The notes: generated by a model from the letters alone, not told the origin. Shown: positions 48,831-60,265, numbered from the stretch's first letter. The stretch: DNA of 64,000 bases from Chelonoidis abingdonii (GCF_003597395.2 NC_133771.1:49803864-49867863); one strand, 5' to 3'. Translations and numbers: made by a program.

Positions 48831-49431
48831 ACTGAATAAAAATCAAAACATTTTAAACCTGTATTATAGTAATTCAAATTCCTCTTTTTTGTGGCAATAA
48901 TCAGATTTCCATCACTGTGAAAAATTATTCAACCTTCATCCCATTTTTTTATGTGCTCGTGAATCTGACTGTGACCTCCTTAAACGGAGGAGAAATTAAA
49001 TTGTCATTTAATTTATTAACCTATGAGCTTAACAAGTACTAAAACTGCCTTGGGTTACCACAAGCCTTATGCCCTCTCAGTTCCTTCTTACCACCTGTGG
49101 TGATTAGTCAGAGTGCCTTTCCTTGCATAGCAAGGATTAGCGGTTTCATCTTTTCTGACTTCAAGCCTTAGGGGCTTGTAAATAGCTTGTTTATAGTAGT
49201 TACGTTAAGTAGTTGTTAACTGTAGTTAGAAGTTAGAGTCCCAGTGGGGACTTTGCCCCGGGCAGGGCATGCCCCGGTCTCTGGGGTTTAAGCCCCGTGC
49301 AGACTGTAATGGGCCTATGTCTGTAAGTGACACCCACAGCAGCTGCCTCATGTGTTGAGGGAATCGCATGTGAAGGACAAGTGTCATATTTGTAAAAAAT
49401 TTCAATCCAGGACTCAGAGTGGGATATTCAT

Positions 49432-51110
49432 TTGTGGTCTCTCCTCATGGAGGCTGCCCTTCGTCCAGCTTCCGAGTTGTCCCAGCAAGACTCACCTAAT
49501 ACTTTAGCCTTGATAAGCAGTGCACCCCCATCACCAGGCTCCACCCGTCACCACTCCCCATTACCGAAGCCCCAAAAGAAAACAAAGAAGCATGGCTCCC
49601 CAGCCCTGGGCAAGAAGGGCAATGGAACATTGGGCAAAGGATCCAGTTTGGGCCACCCGGGCACTCTGGAGCCATGTGTACGTACCTCCCCATATGGGGT
49701 CCTTAACCCCTTAAAAGATCTACCACCAACTCCTGAGAGTGGTAGGAGACAGCATCGATGCTTTCTCTGGCTTCCCTAGCACCAAGAGAGCAGAGGCCTC
49801 CACCTGCACTGCCAGTACCGCGCGTGCCACAAGAAACAGCAAAGGCTCCCTACAAGGACAGGCCAGCTGCTAAGATCCCTCAGGGGGCAGTGGAACGCCA
49901 TTTATCACCCAAGACAAGGCAGTGCTCTCCTCCGCTGCACCGCAGATCTCTGGAGTCGCAGCCCAGACCCTCTGGGACTCACCTTCGGTCACCAGCACCA
50001 TGATCACTGTCCCCACCAACTCAACACGGATCACCTAGGAAGCGGTGCCTGTCCCATACTACCAGCACTGTTCGTCCTCCTGCCGGTCATCCTCTCAGAG
50101 CAGATGTCAGTCGCCTGCCCCGTGGGAGTGCTCCCCATCATAACTCTGGTCCCCCTGGCACTGGTCTGCTCAATACTGGCACCAATTCTCTTACTTCAGG
50201 CACAGGTCTCCAGCATCAGTGGTCACCAGGCAGACACAAACGTTGACGGCCCTATCATGGGCACTGGAAGGGGATTCTTCTGGCATGAAAGGGCAATTCA
50301 CCCCCTTGTTCAGACTCCTCCAGCATGACTGGGCACCCGAGGCTACATTGACATCGATGTTGCCTTGGCAGCCCTTCGAGTGACCTGCGCAGTGGTCTTA
50401 TTGGAGTGCGTAGGACGTGCTGGTCATGACAATGCCCCCTTCGCAATGCTCATCTGCCACTGCCTCAGAGAAAGAGTTGACGATACCGACGGCACCAGGC
50501 TCGGTGCATGAGTCATGTTCGGAGGTCGGGGTAGAGGAGACTGAACCCATCCCTAAACCTCCCTCCCCAGATGATGCTTCAGGGCCGCCAGTGGTGGTAC
50601 AGTCATCATCTTCATCCCCAGACAAGGCAGTCACGGGAGCCTTGAGGGCCAGCCCACTGGACGATTTCAAAGAATACCAGGTCACACTTTGACAGGTGGC
50701 CAAAAACTTGGACCTAGAGGTGGAGGAGATGGCCAAGCAGGCAGACATCGTGTTCAACATCCTCTCAACCTCTACGCCTGCCTGTGTTGCACTAACAATG
50801 CATGATAGGGTCCTCAAAATTGCCAGTGCCCTCCAGCAAACCCCCCCCCCCCGTCCATCCCTCCCACCTCCAAAAGGGCTGAAAAGAAGTACTTTCTCCC
50901 AGCCAAAGGGTTCAAGTATCTTTATACTCACCCACCTCCGGGCTCACTGGTTGTCTCTGCAGCCAACGGAAAAGACAAGACTAGCTCAACTCCCAAAAAT
51001 AAAGAGGCCAAAAGACTGGACCTTTTCAGGGGAGAAATTTTTTCCACTGCCAGCCTGCAGTTCTGGGTGATGAACTATCAGGCCCCCTTGGGCAGATCCA
51101 ATTTTAACTT
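49432..51110 (+). pseudogene. DIRS gag (LAP2alpha-like core), disrupted
   Basis: Proline- and serine-rich frames (49432-50003) precede the conserved part. From 50417 one frame runs to about 50850 with a single TGA at 50690-50692, between DDFKEYQVTL and QVAKNLDLEVEEMAKQ. After a C12 tract at 50841-50852 the frame changes; in the shifted frame the core reads FLPAKGFKYLYTHPPPGSLV, then AKRLDLFRGEIFSTASLQF and WVMNYQAPLG. This core is the part of DIRS gag related to the LAP2alpha-specific domain of mammalian TMPO and of a ZNF451 isoform. The protein would form particles; this copy cannot make it whole. Confidence 0.8.
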
Positions 51111-51799
51111 ATGAGACTCAGGGTTTGGCCCAAGAATTTGGCATCATGGCAGAGGAGGGCACCACGGTGGCTAGGTGCTCTCTCCAAATGTGGTGGGATG
51201 CGTCGGACTCAGTAGCTAGAATGATCATGTCAGTAGTGGTTATGAGGCGCAGCTTCTTTCTTCAAACTGCCGGCCTTTCCCAATAGATGCAGACCTCGAT
51301 CCAAGACCTCTCCCGTTCGATGGGAATGGAGTCTTCTCTGAACAGATGGATGCAAGGCTGCATGGGTTAAAGGACACTTGGACCACCCTTCACTCACTGG
51401 GCATGCATATGCCGCAATCTGCATGGAAGCAATTTGGGCTGCCTCGCGCTGCCAAGGCTTTGTCACCTTTGTCAGGGTTCTGCAAGGAGAAAGGTTAGAG
51501 ACATGAGTTTTAATCATCGCTGCCCTTCCTCCTCCTCCTCCTCCTGCTCACCCATGCAGTCTGGCCTGGCGAAGCATTCTGGGGGCTAGAAGCACTCATT
51601 TTGAAGGTGCACTTGAGAGCAACACCCCAATCAGTTTCCCGGCTCTATCTTGTTCTTTCCTCAACTGTCTACATCCCTAGCATTCAGCCTGGTTGTGGGT
51701 CACCTCAGACTGCTAGGTACTGGACATAGTATCTCAGGGCTATACACTACAATTTTTGGCTGCCCCTCTTTCCTACCCCACCATCTTCCCCGTCCCTTT

Positions 51800-53090
51800 T
51801 CAGCGACCATTCCCATGAGCAACTCCTTGTTTAAGAAGTCGAGAACCTCCTGCGCCTGGGGGCAATGGAGGAGGTCCCTTGGGACGTGAAAGGAAAAGGG
51901 TTTTATTCCCGCTACTTCCTAATCTCAAAGGCAAAAGCAAGCCTCAAACCCATCCTGGACCTGTCGCCTCAACAAGTCTCTCAAAAAATTGAAGTTTCTC
52001 ATGGTCTCCTTGGCCTCCATCATCCCCTCTCTGGATCCAGGAGACCGGTATGCTGCTCTCAACTTAAAGGACACTTATTTCCATATTTTCAGGTCACAGA
52101 CGCTTCCTCCGTTTTATAGTGGGTGGGCACCCTTTTCAATTCACAGCACTACTCTTTGGCCTCTCGTTGGCCCCAAGGGTGTTCACAAAATGTATGGTAC
52201 CAGTGGCTGCTTACCTGAGACATCAAGAGGTCCAGGTCTTCCCATATCTTGACGACTGGCTCATCAAAGGCACCTCTCAAGCCCAAGGCCGTCAGCACCT
52301 TGATCTGGTAAATTGCACCTGCCACAACCTGGGCCTGTTAATAAATGAGAAAATATCCACCTTAACACCCATCCAGCGAATAGAGTTCCTTGGGGTTGTT
52401 CTCGACTCCACGTGAGCCAGAGCCTTCCTTCCAGAAGCTCATTTTCAGGCCATGTCGGACCTGATCTCCCTTGTAAAGAACCATCTGTTCACCATGGCTC
52501 ACACCTGCCTGCGGCTGTTGGGCCGCATGGCCATGTGTACATATGTGGTCAGCCATGCTCAGCTCCATTTCTGGCCCCTGCAAGGGTGGCTGGCATCTGT
52601 CTACCTCCCTAGCAGACTATGACCTAGATTGGGTAGTCACGGTACCGGACTACATCAAGCTGTTCCTGAATTGATGGTTGGACCACAGGTTGATGTTGGA
52701 GGGAGTCCTCTTCGCGACCGTATCCCTGATCCTGGTCTCTGAGGATTCGGACCTGGGCTGGGGAGCCCACCTGGACAAGCTGAGCACCCAGGGCCACTGG
52801 TTGTTGGACGATCTGGCTCTCTCTGTCAATGTCAGGTTTGCTCAGAGTGGTTCACTTGGCCTGCCAGGTTTTCTTGCCCCATCTGAAGGGCAAGGTGGTG
52901 CAGGTCCTGAGGCACAACACTGCCACTTTATTGCATCAACAGGCAGGGCGGTGCCAGGTCTTTGGCCCTTTGTCAAGAAGCTCTCTGCCTTTGGGATTTT
53001 TGTATGCAGCATGCCATTCATCTAATAGCTGCACACCTGCCTGGAACCAGGAATGTGCTGGCAGACCACCTCAGCAGGACTTTCTCATTT
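51800..53090 (+). pseudogene. DIRS reverse transcriptase and RNase H, disrupted
   Basis: RT starts near 51815 with GKGFYSRYFLISKAKASLKP then ILDL, followed by VSLASIIPSLDPGDRYAALN and HPFQFTALLFGLSLAPRVFT. The catalytic box reads FPYLDDWLIKG (YLDD at 52244-52255). FLGVVLDST ends the RT near 52411. RNase H follows, with EDSDLGWGAHLDKLSTQGHW (52741-52800) and HLIAAHLPGTRNVLADHLSR (about 53016-53078). At least four frame changes or stops separate these pieces, among them TAG at 52117-52119 and TGA at 52413-52415. Confidence 0.85.
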
Positions 53091-53560
53091 CGCCACGAGT
53101 GGCTGCTCCATTCAGAGGTGGTCAGCATAATCTTCCAGAAGTGGGGGATTCTCCAGGTGGACCTGTTTCCTTCCAGGGAGAACAGAAAATGCATCATGTT
53201 CTGTTCGATCTGGGGAATAGACAGGGGCTCCCTGTCAGATGCCTTCCTCATTCCACGGTCGGGGGCAGTGATGTACGACTTCCTGCCAGTGCTATTAATT
53301 CACAGGGTCCTGGTGGAGATCAAGCAAGATAGGGCAAGAGTTATTCTAATAGCCCCCACATGGCCTAACCAGCACTGGTTCAGCACGTTGAGCCTTTTGG
53401 TACCCACCCTGCTGCAGCTGCCCCTCTGGCTGGATCTGTTGTCACAGAACTACAGCAGCCTTTTACATCCAAACCTGGCAGCACTGTACTTGACGGTTTG
53501 GCTATGCATGGCTAGGCGCAGACAAGTGGGTGTGCTTGGCCCGTGTCCAGCAGGTCTTGC
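53090..53560 (+). pseudogene. DIRS methyltransferase-like domain
   Basis: Continuing in the 52962-53567 frame: WGILQVDLFPSRENRKC, then SDAFLIPRSGAVMYDFLPVL, then ARVILIAPTWPNQHWFSTLS. The I-A-P-x-W-P-x-x-x-W-F motif is typical of the Dam-like methyltransferase segment in DIRS pol. This part of the frame is intact. Activity is not implied. Confidence 0.75.
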
Positions 53561-54420
53561 TGGGTAGCAGGAAACCCTCCACCAGAGCAACGTACTTGGC
53601 CAAACGGAAAAGATTCACGTTTTGGGCCTCTGAATGGCATATTTGAGCTGAGCAGGAGATCCTGGATTATCTACTGCACCCAAAATCCTCCCTCCCCCTG
53701 AACCTGAATCTCATGTTGTTGAGGCTTATGGGGTCTCCCGTTGAGCCTCTGGCTTCCTGCTTCTCTCCTGGAAGGTCTCATTCTTGGTCGTGATATCATC
53801 AGCCTGCAAGATGTCTGAGATCAGAGTTCTTACTTCGGAGCCATCCTGTATGGTCTTCTACAAGGATAAAGTCCAGGTGTGACTACACCCAGTGTTTCTG
53901 CCCAAGGTCATTTCCCAGTTTCATATATGGCCAGGACATATACTTACCAAGTCTTCTAGCCTAATGCATCAGATGAGGAGTGCAGGCTATATGCTCCGGA
54001 CATCAGGAGTGTGCTGGCCATCTACATAGCTAGAACAAAGCTATTCCATAAGTGAGCGCAGTGGTTTGTTGCGGTGGCAGACAGAATGAAAGGTTGCCCA
54101 GTGTCTGCTCAGAGGATTTTGTCCTGAATCACGGTCTGCATTATTCACTACTGCTGTGAGCTGGCGAAAGTGCCTCTGCCGGCGATTGTGATGGCACACT
54201 TGACTAGGGCACAAACATCATCTGCAGCCTTCCAGCCACAGATATCAATCCAAGAGATCTGTAGGGCCGCTACCTGGTCATCTGTCCACACGTTCATGTC
54301 TCATTATGCGCTTCCCAGCAAGTTCAAGACGATGCTGGCTTTGGCAGAACACTGCTGCAAGCTGCAAGACTGTGAACTCCGAGCCCACCTCCATTGATAC
54401 TGCTTGTGACTCACCTAGAA
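53561..54420 (+). pseudogene. DIRS tyrosine recombinase, disrupted
   Basis: Early pieces such as RATYLAKRKRFTFWASEWH (near 53590-53645) belong to the N-terminal SAM-like part; stops follow. The catalytic C terminus is in 54170-54397: HLTR (H-x-x-R, 54197-54208), EICRAATWSSVHTFMSHY with His at 54287-54289 and the nucleophile Tyr at 54305-54307. A functional protein would integrate the circular DNA copy. Reading-frame breaks near 53640, 53790 and 53880 make it inactive. Confidence 0.82.
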
Positions 54421-54521
54421 TGGAATCAACATGAACAAGCACTCGAAGAAGGAAAAAACAGTTACCCACCTGTTTTGTAACTGCTGTTCTTTGAGGTGTG
54501 CTGCTCATGTCCATTCCATTA
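54416..54521. repeat. DIRS internal complementary region
   Basis: 54416-54450 is a direct near-copy of the element's right end (54690-54727: 'tagaatggaatggacatgag'). 54453-54521 is the reverse complement of 54693-54758. The two halves also pair with each other. This is the arrangement expected of the DIRS internal complementary region, which templates terminal completion during replication. Confidence 0.8.
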
Positions 54522-54760
54522 CCTGCCCTCCTGCCCCTCTGTCAAGGTTGTGAACAAGAAGGAGTGAGAAGGCCGTAGGGCCGGCGGCACCTGAGATACT
54601 GACCTGAGTGCGGCACTCGAGGGGGTGCCACAGCTGGCCCTATGGATACCACTAAGGCAAAATCTCCGCGCACATGGGCGTGCACACACCTAGAATGGAA
54701 TGGACATGAGCAACACATCTCGAAGAACAATAGTTATGAAAAAGGTGGATAACCATTTTA
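54522..54760. repeat. DIRS right inverted terminal repeat
   Basis: A GC-rich stretch ends in 'tagaatggaatggacatgag' and 'caacacatctcgaagaacaa', the reverse complement of the usual left-terminal sequence of reptile DIRS elements as I remember it. The matching left repeat is absent at 49060. Confidence 0.75.
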
Positions 54761-55185
54761 TTCCTCATTCTGCCCTGCCAATGTGTTTCAGTTCCCAGCT
54801 GGATCTCGATTAACTATATTAGGAGCAAGAGAGTTAGTTCAGTCTCCAACCCCATTCATTCCTGTGCCTCTCTAATGAGGTTTGTAACAATGGTACCAAC
54901 TAAGATTATATGTCTTGTGATTACAATACTTGTTGACTAAGAACTGGACTGAACCAGATCAAAGCTTCTCTGTTTTATGGAGCTTTGAATTTTTTTTAAA
55001 AAAATTTCCTTTTCTGGTTTTCTCTTTATAACCTTTAAGTCTGATGTCATTTATAACAAATACCTGGATAGTTATTTTTGTACTTGTCACCTTAACTAAA
55101 GATGTCCTGACATGAGGATTAGTGTGATCCAGTGAAAGGCTGTTCTCATATTTTGGAATTATGAGGCATAACAAGAAAACGACAG

Positions 55186-55312
55186 GTTTCAAAGTAGCTG
55201 CTGTGTTAGTCTGTATCCGCAAAAAGAACAGGAGTACTTGTGGCACCTTAGAGACTAACAAATTTATTTCAGCATAAGCTTTCGTGGGCTATAGCTCACT
55301 TCTTCAGATGCA
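55186..55312 (+). repeat. Short interspersed repeat ('cttgtggcacctta' type)
   Basis: 'gtagctgctgtgttagtctg' followed by 'gagtacttgtggcacctta' and 'gactaacaaatttatttcag' is a high-copy reptile repeat. Related to 46900-46995. It sits about 180 bp before the last coding exon. Confidence 0.6.
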
Positions 55313-55488
55313 TAAATGATATATCTTCTAGTTTGCTTGCCGTTTTGTACTCTATTCTTTATTGTGTGCAGTCATTGTCAATCATTTCAAAGCTGTAACT
55401 ACTCCTCAGTTGCCTAGTATTAACATAAGTATGTGCATTATTTGTTGGTTGCCAACCACAATTTGAAACTCTAATCTTTTTTACTTAG

Positions 55489-55541
55489 AGGAAGATGTGG
55501 AATTACAAGAAGCTATCAAACGAAGCCTGAAGGAAAAGTAA
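55489..55541 (+). CDS. ZNF451: ZNF451 last coding exon: UIM-like C terminus
   Basis: 53 nt encoding EEDVELQEAIKRSLKEK and a TAA stop at 55539-55541. The pattern of acidic residues followed by A-x3-S fits a ubiquitin-interacting motif, known at the ZNF451 C terminus. The acceptor is tttttacttag. The preceding intron holds the DIRS element. Confidence 0.95.
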
Positions 55542-56311
55542 ATGAAGATACTCCTGTATGCAAATAGCATGCTATCAAAGCTGCTTACAGAAGTGGAAGC
55601 TTGTTCATCCTTTAACAAAGGGTCAGAAAATACTGCTTTAAAAATGTGCTTATTCCTTTAATGGTTACATTTGTAATTATTATGTTGCTGATTGTTTCAT
55701 GCAACTAAATTAACAAATGGAGCTTATGGATGTATGGTTTGCAACATCCTGTATATGACAAAGGAAAATAAATTGTTAAAAGCCTTACACATTCTTTTTC
55801 TAATGATTCATGACTGACTTTAAGTTAGGTTCTTGTTCTAATCTAGGCATGTAACTTGAGGTAGGCTGATCTTATACATGTTGTGGTGTCTTTAAAAGGT
55901 TGTTCATTTAATTCTTCCATTGTAAAAATTTCATTGTCTCATTTTACTTTTTCAGTGTACCCTTTGCAACAGATAAAAATAGTAAACCTCAGTTACTCAG
56001 ACCACCTTGCCTTACTGATAATTTTATAAAGAGAAGCTTAGTCTCCAGGCCTGCAATTTACAATTCATGGGCTCACCCCATGCCTGCACAAAGCTTTACT
56101 CCACATGAGCACAGAGGTATGCCCACAAGTTGTAAATTGCAGGATCAGTGTCCTAGAATGTACAGTTGTTTACTGCTATCTTTACTTTTAATTTTTTATG
56201 AATGTGCATATTTTAATTTGAGTATGAAAGCTTGTTATGTATGTTGGTTTACAAATCTCATCAGCTGTGTATCCTGTCTTGTTTAAGGCTGAAGCAAAGT
56301 TTGTAAATAAA
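55542..56311 (+). promoter_or_regulatory. ZNF451 3' UTR with two poly(A) signals
   Basis: AT-rich sequence follows the stop codon. Canonical AATAAA hexamers lie at 55767-55772 and 56306-56311, which would give 3' UTRs of roughly 250 or 790 nt. A further AATAAA occurs at 56899-56904. Which is used cannot be told from sequence alone. Confidence 0.65.
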
Positions 56312-57250
56312 AACACTGAAGCAAAAATTGTTTGCTAGCAAAATCCCTCTTTGAGGTACAAGTTAAATAACTTAAACAGGGAAGTCCTTCCTGTATTCCA
56401 TCCTCTTTATAGTATGCATTTGTTGGTTTTCTAAAGGTGGCGTTTCAATATTTGACTATAATTAAAAACATTAATTTTTTTGTATGCTGTCCTTAATTTT
56501 TTGATAAGTTCCTTTAGCTTTCCCTTCTCAAGCTTTTCGATCCCCTTTCTTCCACAAAAAAATACCTGTGCATGCCAGCTGGCTTTACTTAGTTTATCTA
56601 GCTTCTGTTGATTGTAGATATAGAGGAAGGAAAGTTTAGTGAAATAAAATACTATCTCTACATTTTATTTTTTGCATAAACACTTGGCAGCTTGCCTGTA
56701 ACTGGTCTAAGTCCATCATATAGAGAAATACTTGTTCTCTAAAAATGAGCCAGATGTATTAAAAAGGAACACCAAATTTTACTGAATGTAAACCCATCAA
56801 AAAGTTAAAGTAACACTCAGCTGTAATTCCTTAAACTTCAGAAATATGCTATGAAATAGTGACATGGACTTCCATTTTTGATATGTTATCCCTGTTGCAA
56901 ATAAAGATGACCTGAAGCCACTCATCTAGAGTATCTACTGAGGAATTTCACAGCTCTTTCACAATCATACAAGTAGCTGAAAGATGCAATTCATTTGAAT
57001 TCTGGTAAACAGTTTGGAAAGGGCTTTCACAGTTGTTGGAAAAAAACTTGAGTCTTGAGGCTGGTTCAGAACACTGCTCTTCAACCTCCTGAACACCAGA
57101 CTCAGTCGAACAAATGATCTTACTAAACAAGCTTTCATAATAAAATAAATACATTCAAAGCAGATCTTTCATCCCAAAGAGCTTTTCATACTACAACGAT
57201 AATGGTTTGTAAAATTATTTTAGGCTGAAAGTCCCATTCTAGGTATAGTG
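56312..57250. other. Downstream flank of ZNF451, no gene
   Basis: AT-rich. I looked for the next gene expected in vertebrate synteny (BAG2) and saw no exon. Confidence 0.45.
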
Positions 57251-57895
57251 TATTTCAGATTATCCTAATAATGTGTGGGGGACAGATTTTATATGGATAA
57301 TCGGGAGTTCAGAGAATCAAGGGAGCAGGAGACATTCAGCAGTGGGGGAGTGTCTGTCTCCTGCCCAGGGATTTGTCATCCTCCTTGCATCCTTCTCCTT
57401 GCATTCCTTCTCCTGCATTCCTGCCCCATGACAGCACAGCTGCAGAGGGCTCCCTACAATGCTGCAGGACTGGTGACACCTCATCACTGTGAGCCAAAAG
57501 AGAGACCCCTGGACAGGACTCTGTTGTACCCCACCAGGATTATAGCCTTCTCTGTACATTGCATCTGTGGGGATTGGCATCAGTGGCAGCACAGGGAGCC
57601 CACTGCAGCTCTGCTATCACAGCCCCTCTCACACTCCTGTGACAGCGGGGCTGAGAGGGCTTCCTGTACTGCTGTAAGAGTCATTCAGCAGCGGGGTGGC
57701 CTCACCTGCAGCCAGGGACTCGTCCTCTTCCTCCTTAAATTCCTGACCAGGGGTCTCTGCTCTGTTGTCCAAAGTTCCATGTTATCTGAATCCCTTCCTT
57801 TCCCCCCAGCATGAGATACATGAGGGACAAGAAAGGGATTTGGATATGAGATACGTTTGGGTTTCAGATACATGGGAGTATACTGTATAGAGTAT
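57251..57895. mobile_element. Possible Tigger-like DNA transposon remnant
   Basis: 'gggagtatactgta' at the right end and 'ggataatcgggagttcagag' near the left recall Tigger-type elements. The frame 57275-57814 has no domain and spans this remnant. Terminal repeats are not convincingly paired. Confidence 0.35.
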
Positions 57896-58094
57896 TATTA
57901 TGAAAGCTTACTTCAGCTGAGACACTTTGTTCTTCTGGGCGGTAGCGATGGGTAAGCCTGAATACATAAGCTGTTTATTCCCCTCTAGAGTCGGGTACCT
58001 TGGTTTCGGAGCAGCTGCCAACTTGCATTCTTTATCCCTCACATCAGCAAATGCTGCAGTAAATATAAAGACTGACTATACATGTTTGCCTATG

Positions 58095-58262
58095 ATCAGG
58101 TAAGTGCTATTATCCGCATTTTACAGATGGGACCTAAGTCACAGAAAGGTTAAGTGACTTGCCCAGGGTCACACAATGCTTGCAGCATAGTTGGCAATTG
58201 AACCCTCTTATGTCAACTCCTAGGCTAGTGTCCTAACCACAAGACAGTCTTTCCTCTAATTA
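58095..58262 (-). repeat. MIR SINE
   Basis: 'cattttacagatgggacc' followed by 'gaaaggttaagtgacttgcc' and 'cagggtcacacaatgc' is the reversed MIR core, among the best-preserved MIR text in the window. Confidence 0.85.
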
Positions 58263-59674
58263 GCTGCATGTGGTTCTATTTTCTACCTAGTCAATTAGGC
58301 TCTAATAATTAGAGCAGCCATGTATGTTCTAAAGAATGTCCACAAGTATGGCTACCCTGATTTCTGTCTATGGTTTCCAGGATCTCTAAACAGTTCTCGA
58401 CTGCCTGACTCATCCAAAGTTTTCTCAGTTACCACATCCTTCAGCATAATCTTCCTGCTCTTCCAGTCTCATAAGTATGGAGTCTCAAAACAACAAAATG
58501 TGTGTGTCCAGATTATTCACTTTCATATCAAGAGACTCTGCTTTATTCTCCAGTCAGGACAAGGTGTCCTGTAATCTACCTGATTCAGAATGTATTGCTC
58601 CTAGCAGATTGTTTGATAAATCTTAGCTAGCTGGCTGACTCAGACTCAGTGCAGGCACCCTACATGGAAGGGTCTGGATCTGAAATTTGTGGTGGCAATT
58701 CATGTGGTGAAAGAATTTGACTGCCCCTTTCCCTTTGTAACATAAAGCAGTACAAGTGACTTGTTCATTAGACATTTACTTACAAGATGTTAGAATTCAT
58801 TTTTCACCCCATCAGAATACTTGTTATAAATCATTTTGTTTGCTTTTTCACAGAGCTATTTAAAAGAAAACATCCCCACTCTGCCTTGCCAGTTCCTACC
58901 TTTCATTTTAATGTTGTAACATTCAAATAGGTGTTCCCTGCCTTCCAATTTAATGTTATTGTAGCATTTGCATAGATCTGGTATATAATGTTCAAAAGAA
59001 CAATAGTGACTCCAGATGTTTTGCACACCCACATTTGCTCTGGTGAGTATTAACTTAGTTCTATGACTTTAAAATCCCTGCCACGGGTTCTTTACCTTTT
59101 GATGCTCAATTTGTTTGTGGCAGACTTTTCTTTGGTCGTACGCGTTTCTCTGTCTGCCAGGTACAAAGAGAAAATAAGAGGCCAAATAAGTCGGCATAAT
59201 TGTCATGAAACTTGTTATGGCCACTAAAGTTTGATCCCTTTCTGGCTGCTTTTGTAAAGATTAAACTAAGATCACTGTCTCTTCTGTGGATTTTTTTAAC
59301 TGTGAATTATTTGCCTTTATGTAATAGCTTTGTAGACTAGGTAACAAACAGGATTATTTGTATCAACTTCTTAATGCTCAGAAATAAGTACTATAGCTAC
59401 CTATAGGGGTCAGATCCTTTTGGAGTCTGAGGAAATCTCTGTAGATGGGCCTGTGTGGTAAATATTGTGTGATATGTAGGCCCTTCTAATCTTTGCCAAA
59501 TATGGTTACGTTTACAGAGCTAATGAGGTCACAACATACTTTCTCTCCTAAAAGGAAAGTCTTGCATGCTATCTTTGAGATATTTACAATAACTGCTACC
59601 TCTGTTTTACAATTCATTTAACATAGAAACAAAACAGATGGAGTTGAACCTGAAGTTAAGCTCTTTTTCACTAA
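58263..59674. other. Intergenic, no feature recognised
   Basis: No coding or repeat signature found; the 84-codon frame at 58320-58574 lacks any family motif. Confidence 0.45.
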
Positions 59675-59980
59675 GGCCTGGTGTACACGGGGGGAGGGGG
59701 AGAGAAATCGATCTAAGATATGCGACTTCAGCTACGAGAATTGCGTAGCTGAAGTCGACGCATCTTAGATTGACTTAGAATCACTTTGCATCTTTGCGGC
59801 ACAGGATCAACAGCCGCCACTCCCCTATCGACTTTGCTTCCTCCTCTCGCCGAGCTGGAGTTCAGCAGTCGACGGGAGAGCAATCGGGGATCGATTTATC
59901 GCATCTACACTACACGTGATAAATTGATCCCTGATGGATTGATTGCTACCCGCCATTCCAGCGGGTAATGTAGATGTACC
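59675..59980. mobile_element. Palindromic MITE
   Basis: A stem of about 22 bp lies at 59711-59770 (ATCTAAGATATGCGACTTCA ... TGAAGTCGACGCATCTTAGAT). A second pairing joins 'gggatcgatttatc' and 'gataaattgatccc' at 59887-59932. The ends carry 'ggtgtacacg' and 'gtagatgtacc'. Non-coding. Confidence 0.65.
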
Positions 59981-60265
59981 CTAAGAGCTTCTCTGCATGA
60001 ATAGTTACTGCACTTTTACCACAAATCTACCCTACTGATGAGGGCAGTGCAGTGACTATTGGTGTGGACCTTGCTGATGTGCACTAACAGTTCCTTAGCA
60101 TGTTTTGATCTATTCTGTTTCAAATTGGCCTTAGTTAAAGCACACTAAGGAACTTCTAGGTGCATCAGCAGGCTTTATGTGGACATACAGTGTGTGGCAT
60201 GCTGATGCGAGGTAGATTGAAACCCCAGAATGCCACGAATTAATTTCATATAGACAAGCTCTAAG
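59981..60265. mobile_element. MITE with CTAAGAGCTT-type inverted ends
   Basis: Left 'ctaagagcttctctgcatga' pairs with right 'tcatatagacaagctctaag' in inverse orientation over about 20 bp. It directly abuts the previous element. Interior non-coding, with a 'gtgcactaacagttccttag' / 'ctaaggaacttctaggtgca' internal inverse pair. Confidence 0.7.

Larger units (their letters stand above)
49060..54760 (+). mobile_element. DIRS-type tyrosine-recombinase retrotransposon, nearly complete but broken, lacking the left terminal repeat
   Basis: In the sense direction of ZNF451 this 5.7 kb block holds gag-like sequence, RT and RNase H, a methyltransferase-like segment and a tyrosine recombinase, the known DIRS order. 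The right inverted terminal repeat (to about 54760) and the internal complementary region (54416-54521) are present. The left end starts inside the element ('cagttccttcttaccacctg' near 49078), so the left terminal repeat is lost. DIRS elements replicate through RNA and integrate by recombinase, so they leave no target duplication. Frameshifts and stops occur in all genes. It fills most of the last ZNF451 intron. Confidence 0.9.
9915..55541 (+). other. ZNF451: ZNF451 gene, partial (11 coding exons, N-terminal exons missing)
   Basis: Eleven exons splice in frame to a 975-residue C-terminal part of E3 SUMO-protein ligase ZNF451. In the known family this nuclear protein assembles SUMO2/3 chains, using an N-terminal tandem SUMO-interaction-motif region, and acts in PML bodies, TGF-beta signalling and TOP2 repair. 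That N-terminal region (about 105 residues in human, from memory) is not present here. What is present: the tail of the N-terminal helix (HAHGLQELEF), a C2H2 array over exons 2-6, a PIN/NYN-like domain over exons 7-9, an acidic linker and a UIM-like end. Identification rests on exon-by-exon match to the remembered family sequence and on compatible phases at every junction. Introns total over 42 kb and are filled with retroelements and DNA transposons. Confidence 0.95.

Noticed and set aside
57275..57814. 179-codon plus frame
   Set aside because: No family motif or splice context, and it lies in a probable transposon remnant downstream of ZNF451.
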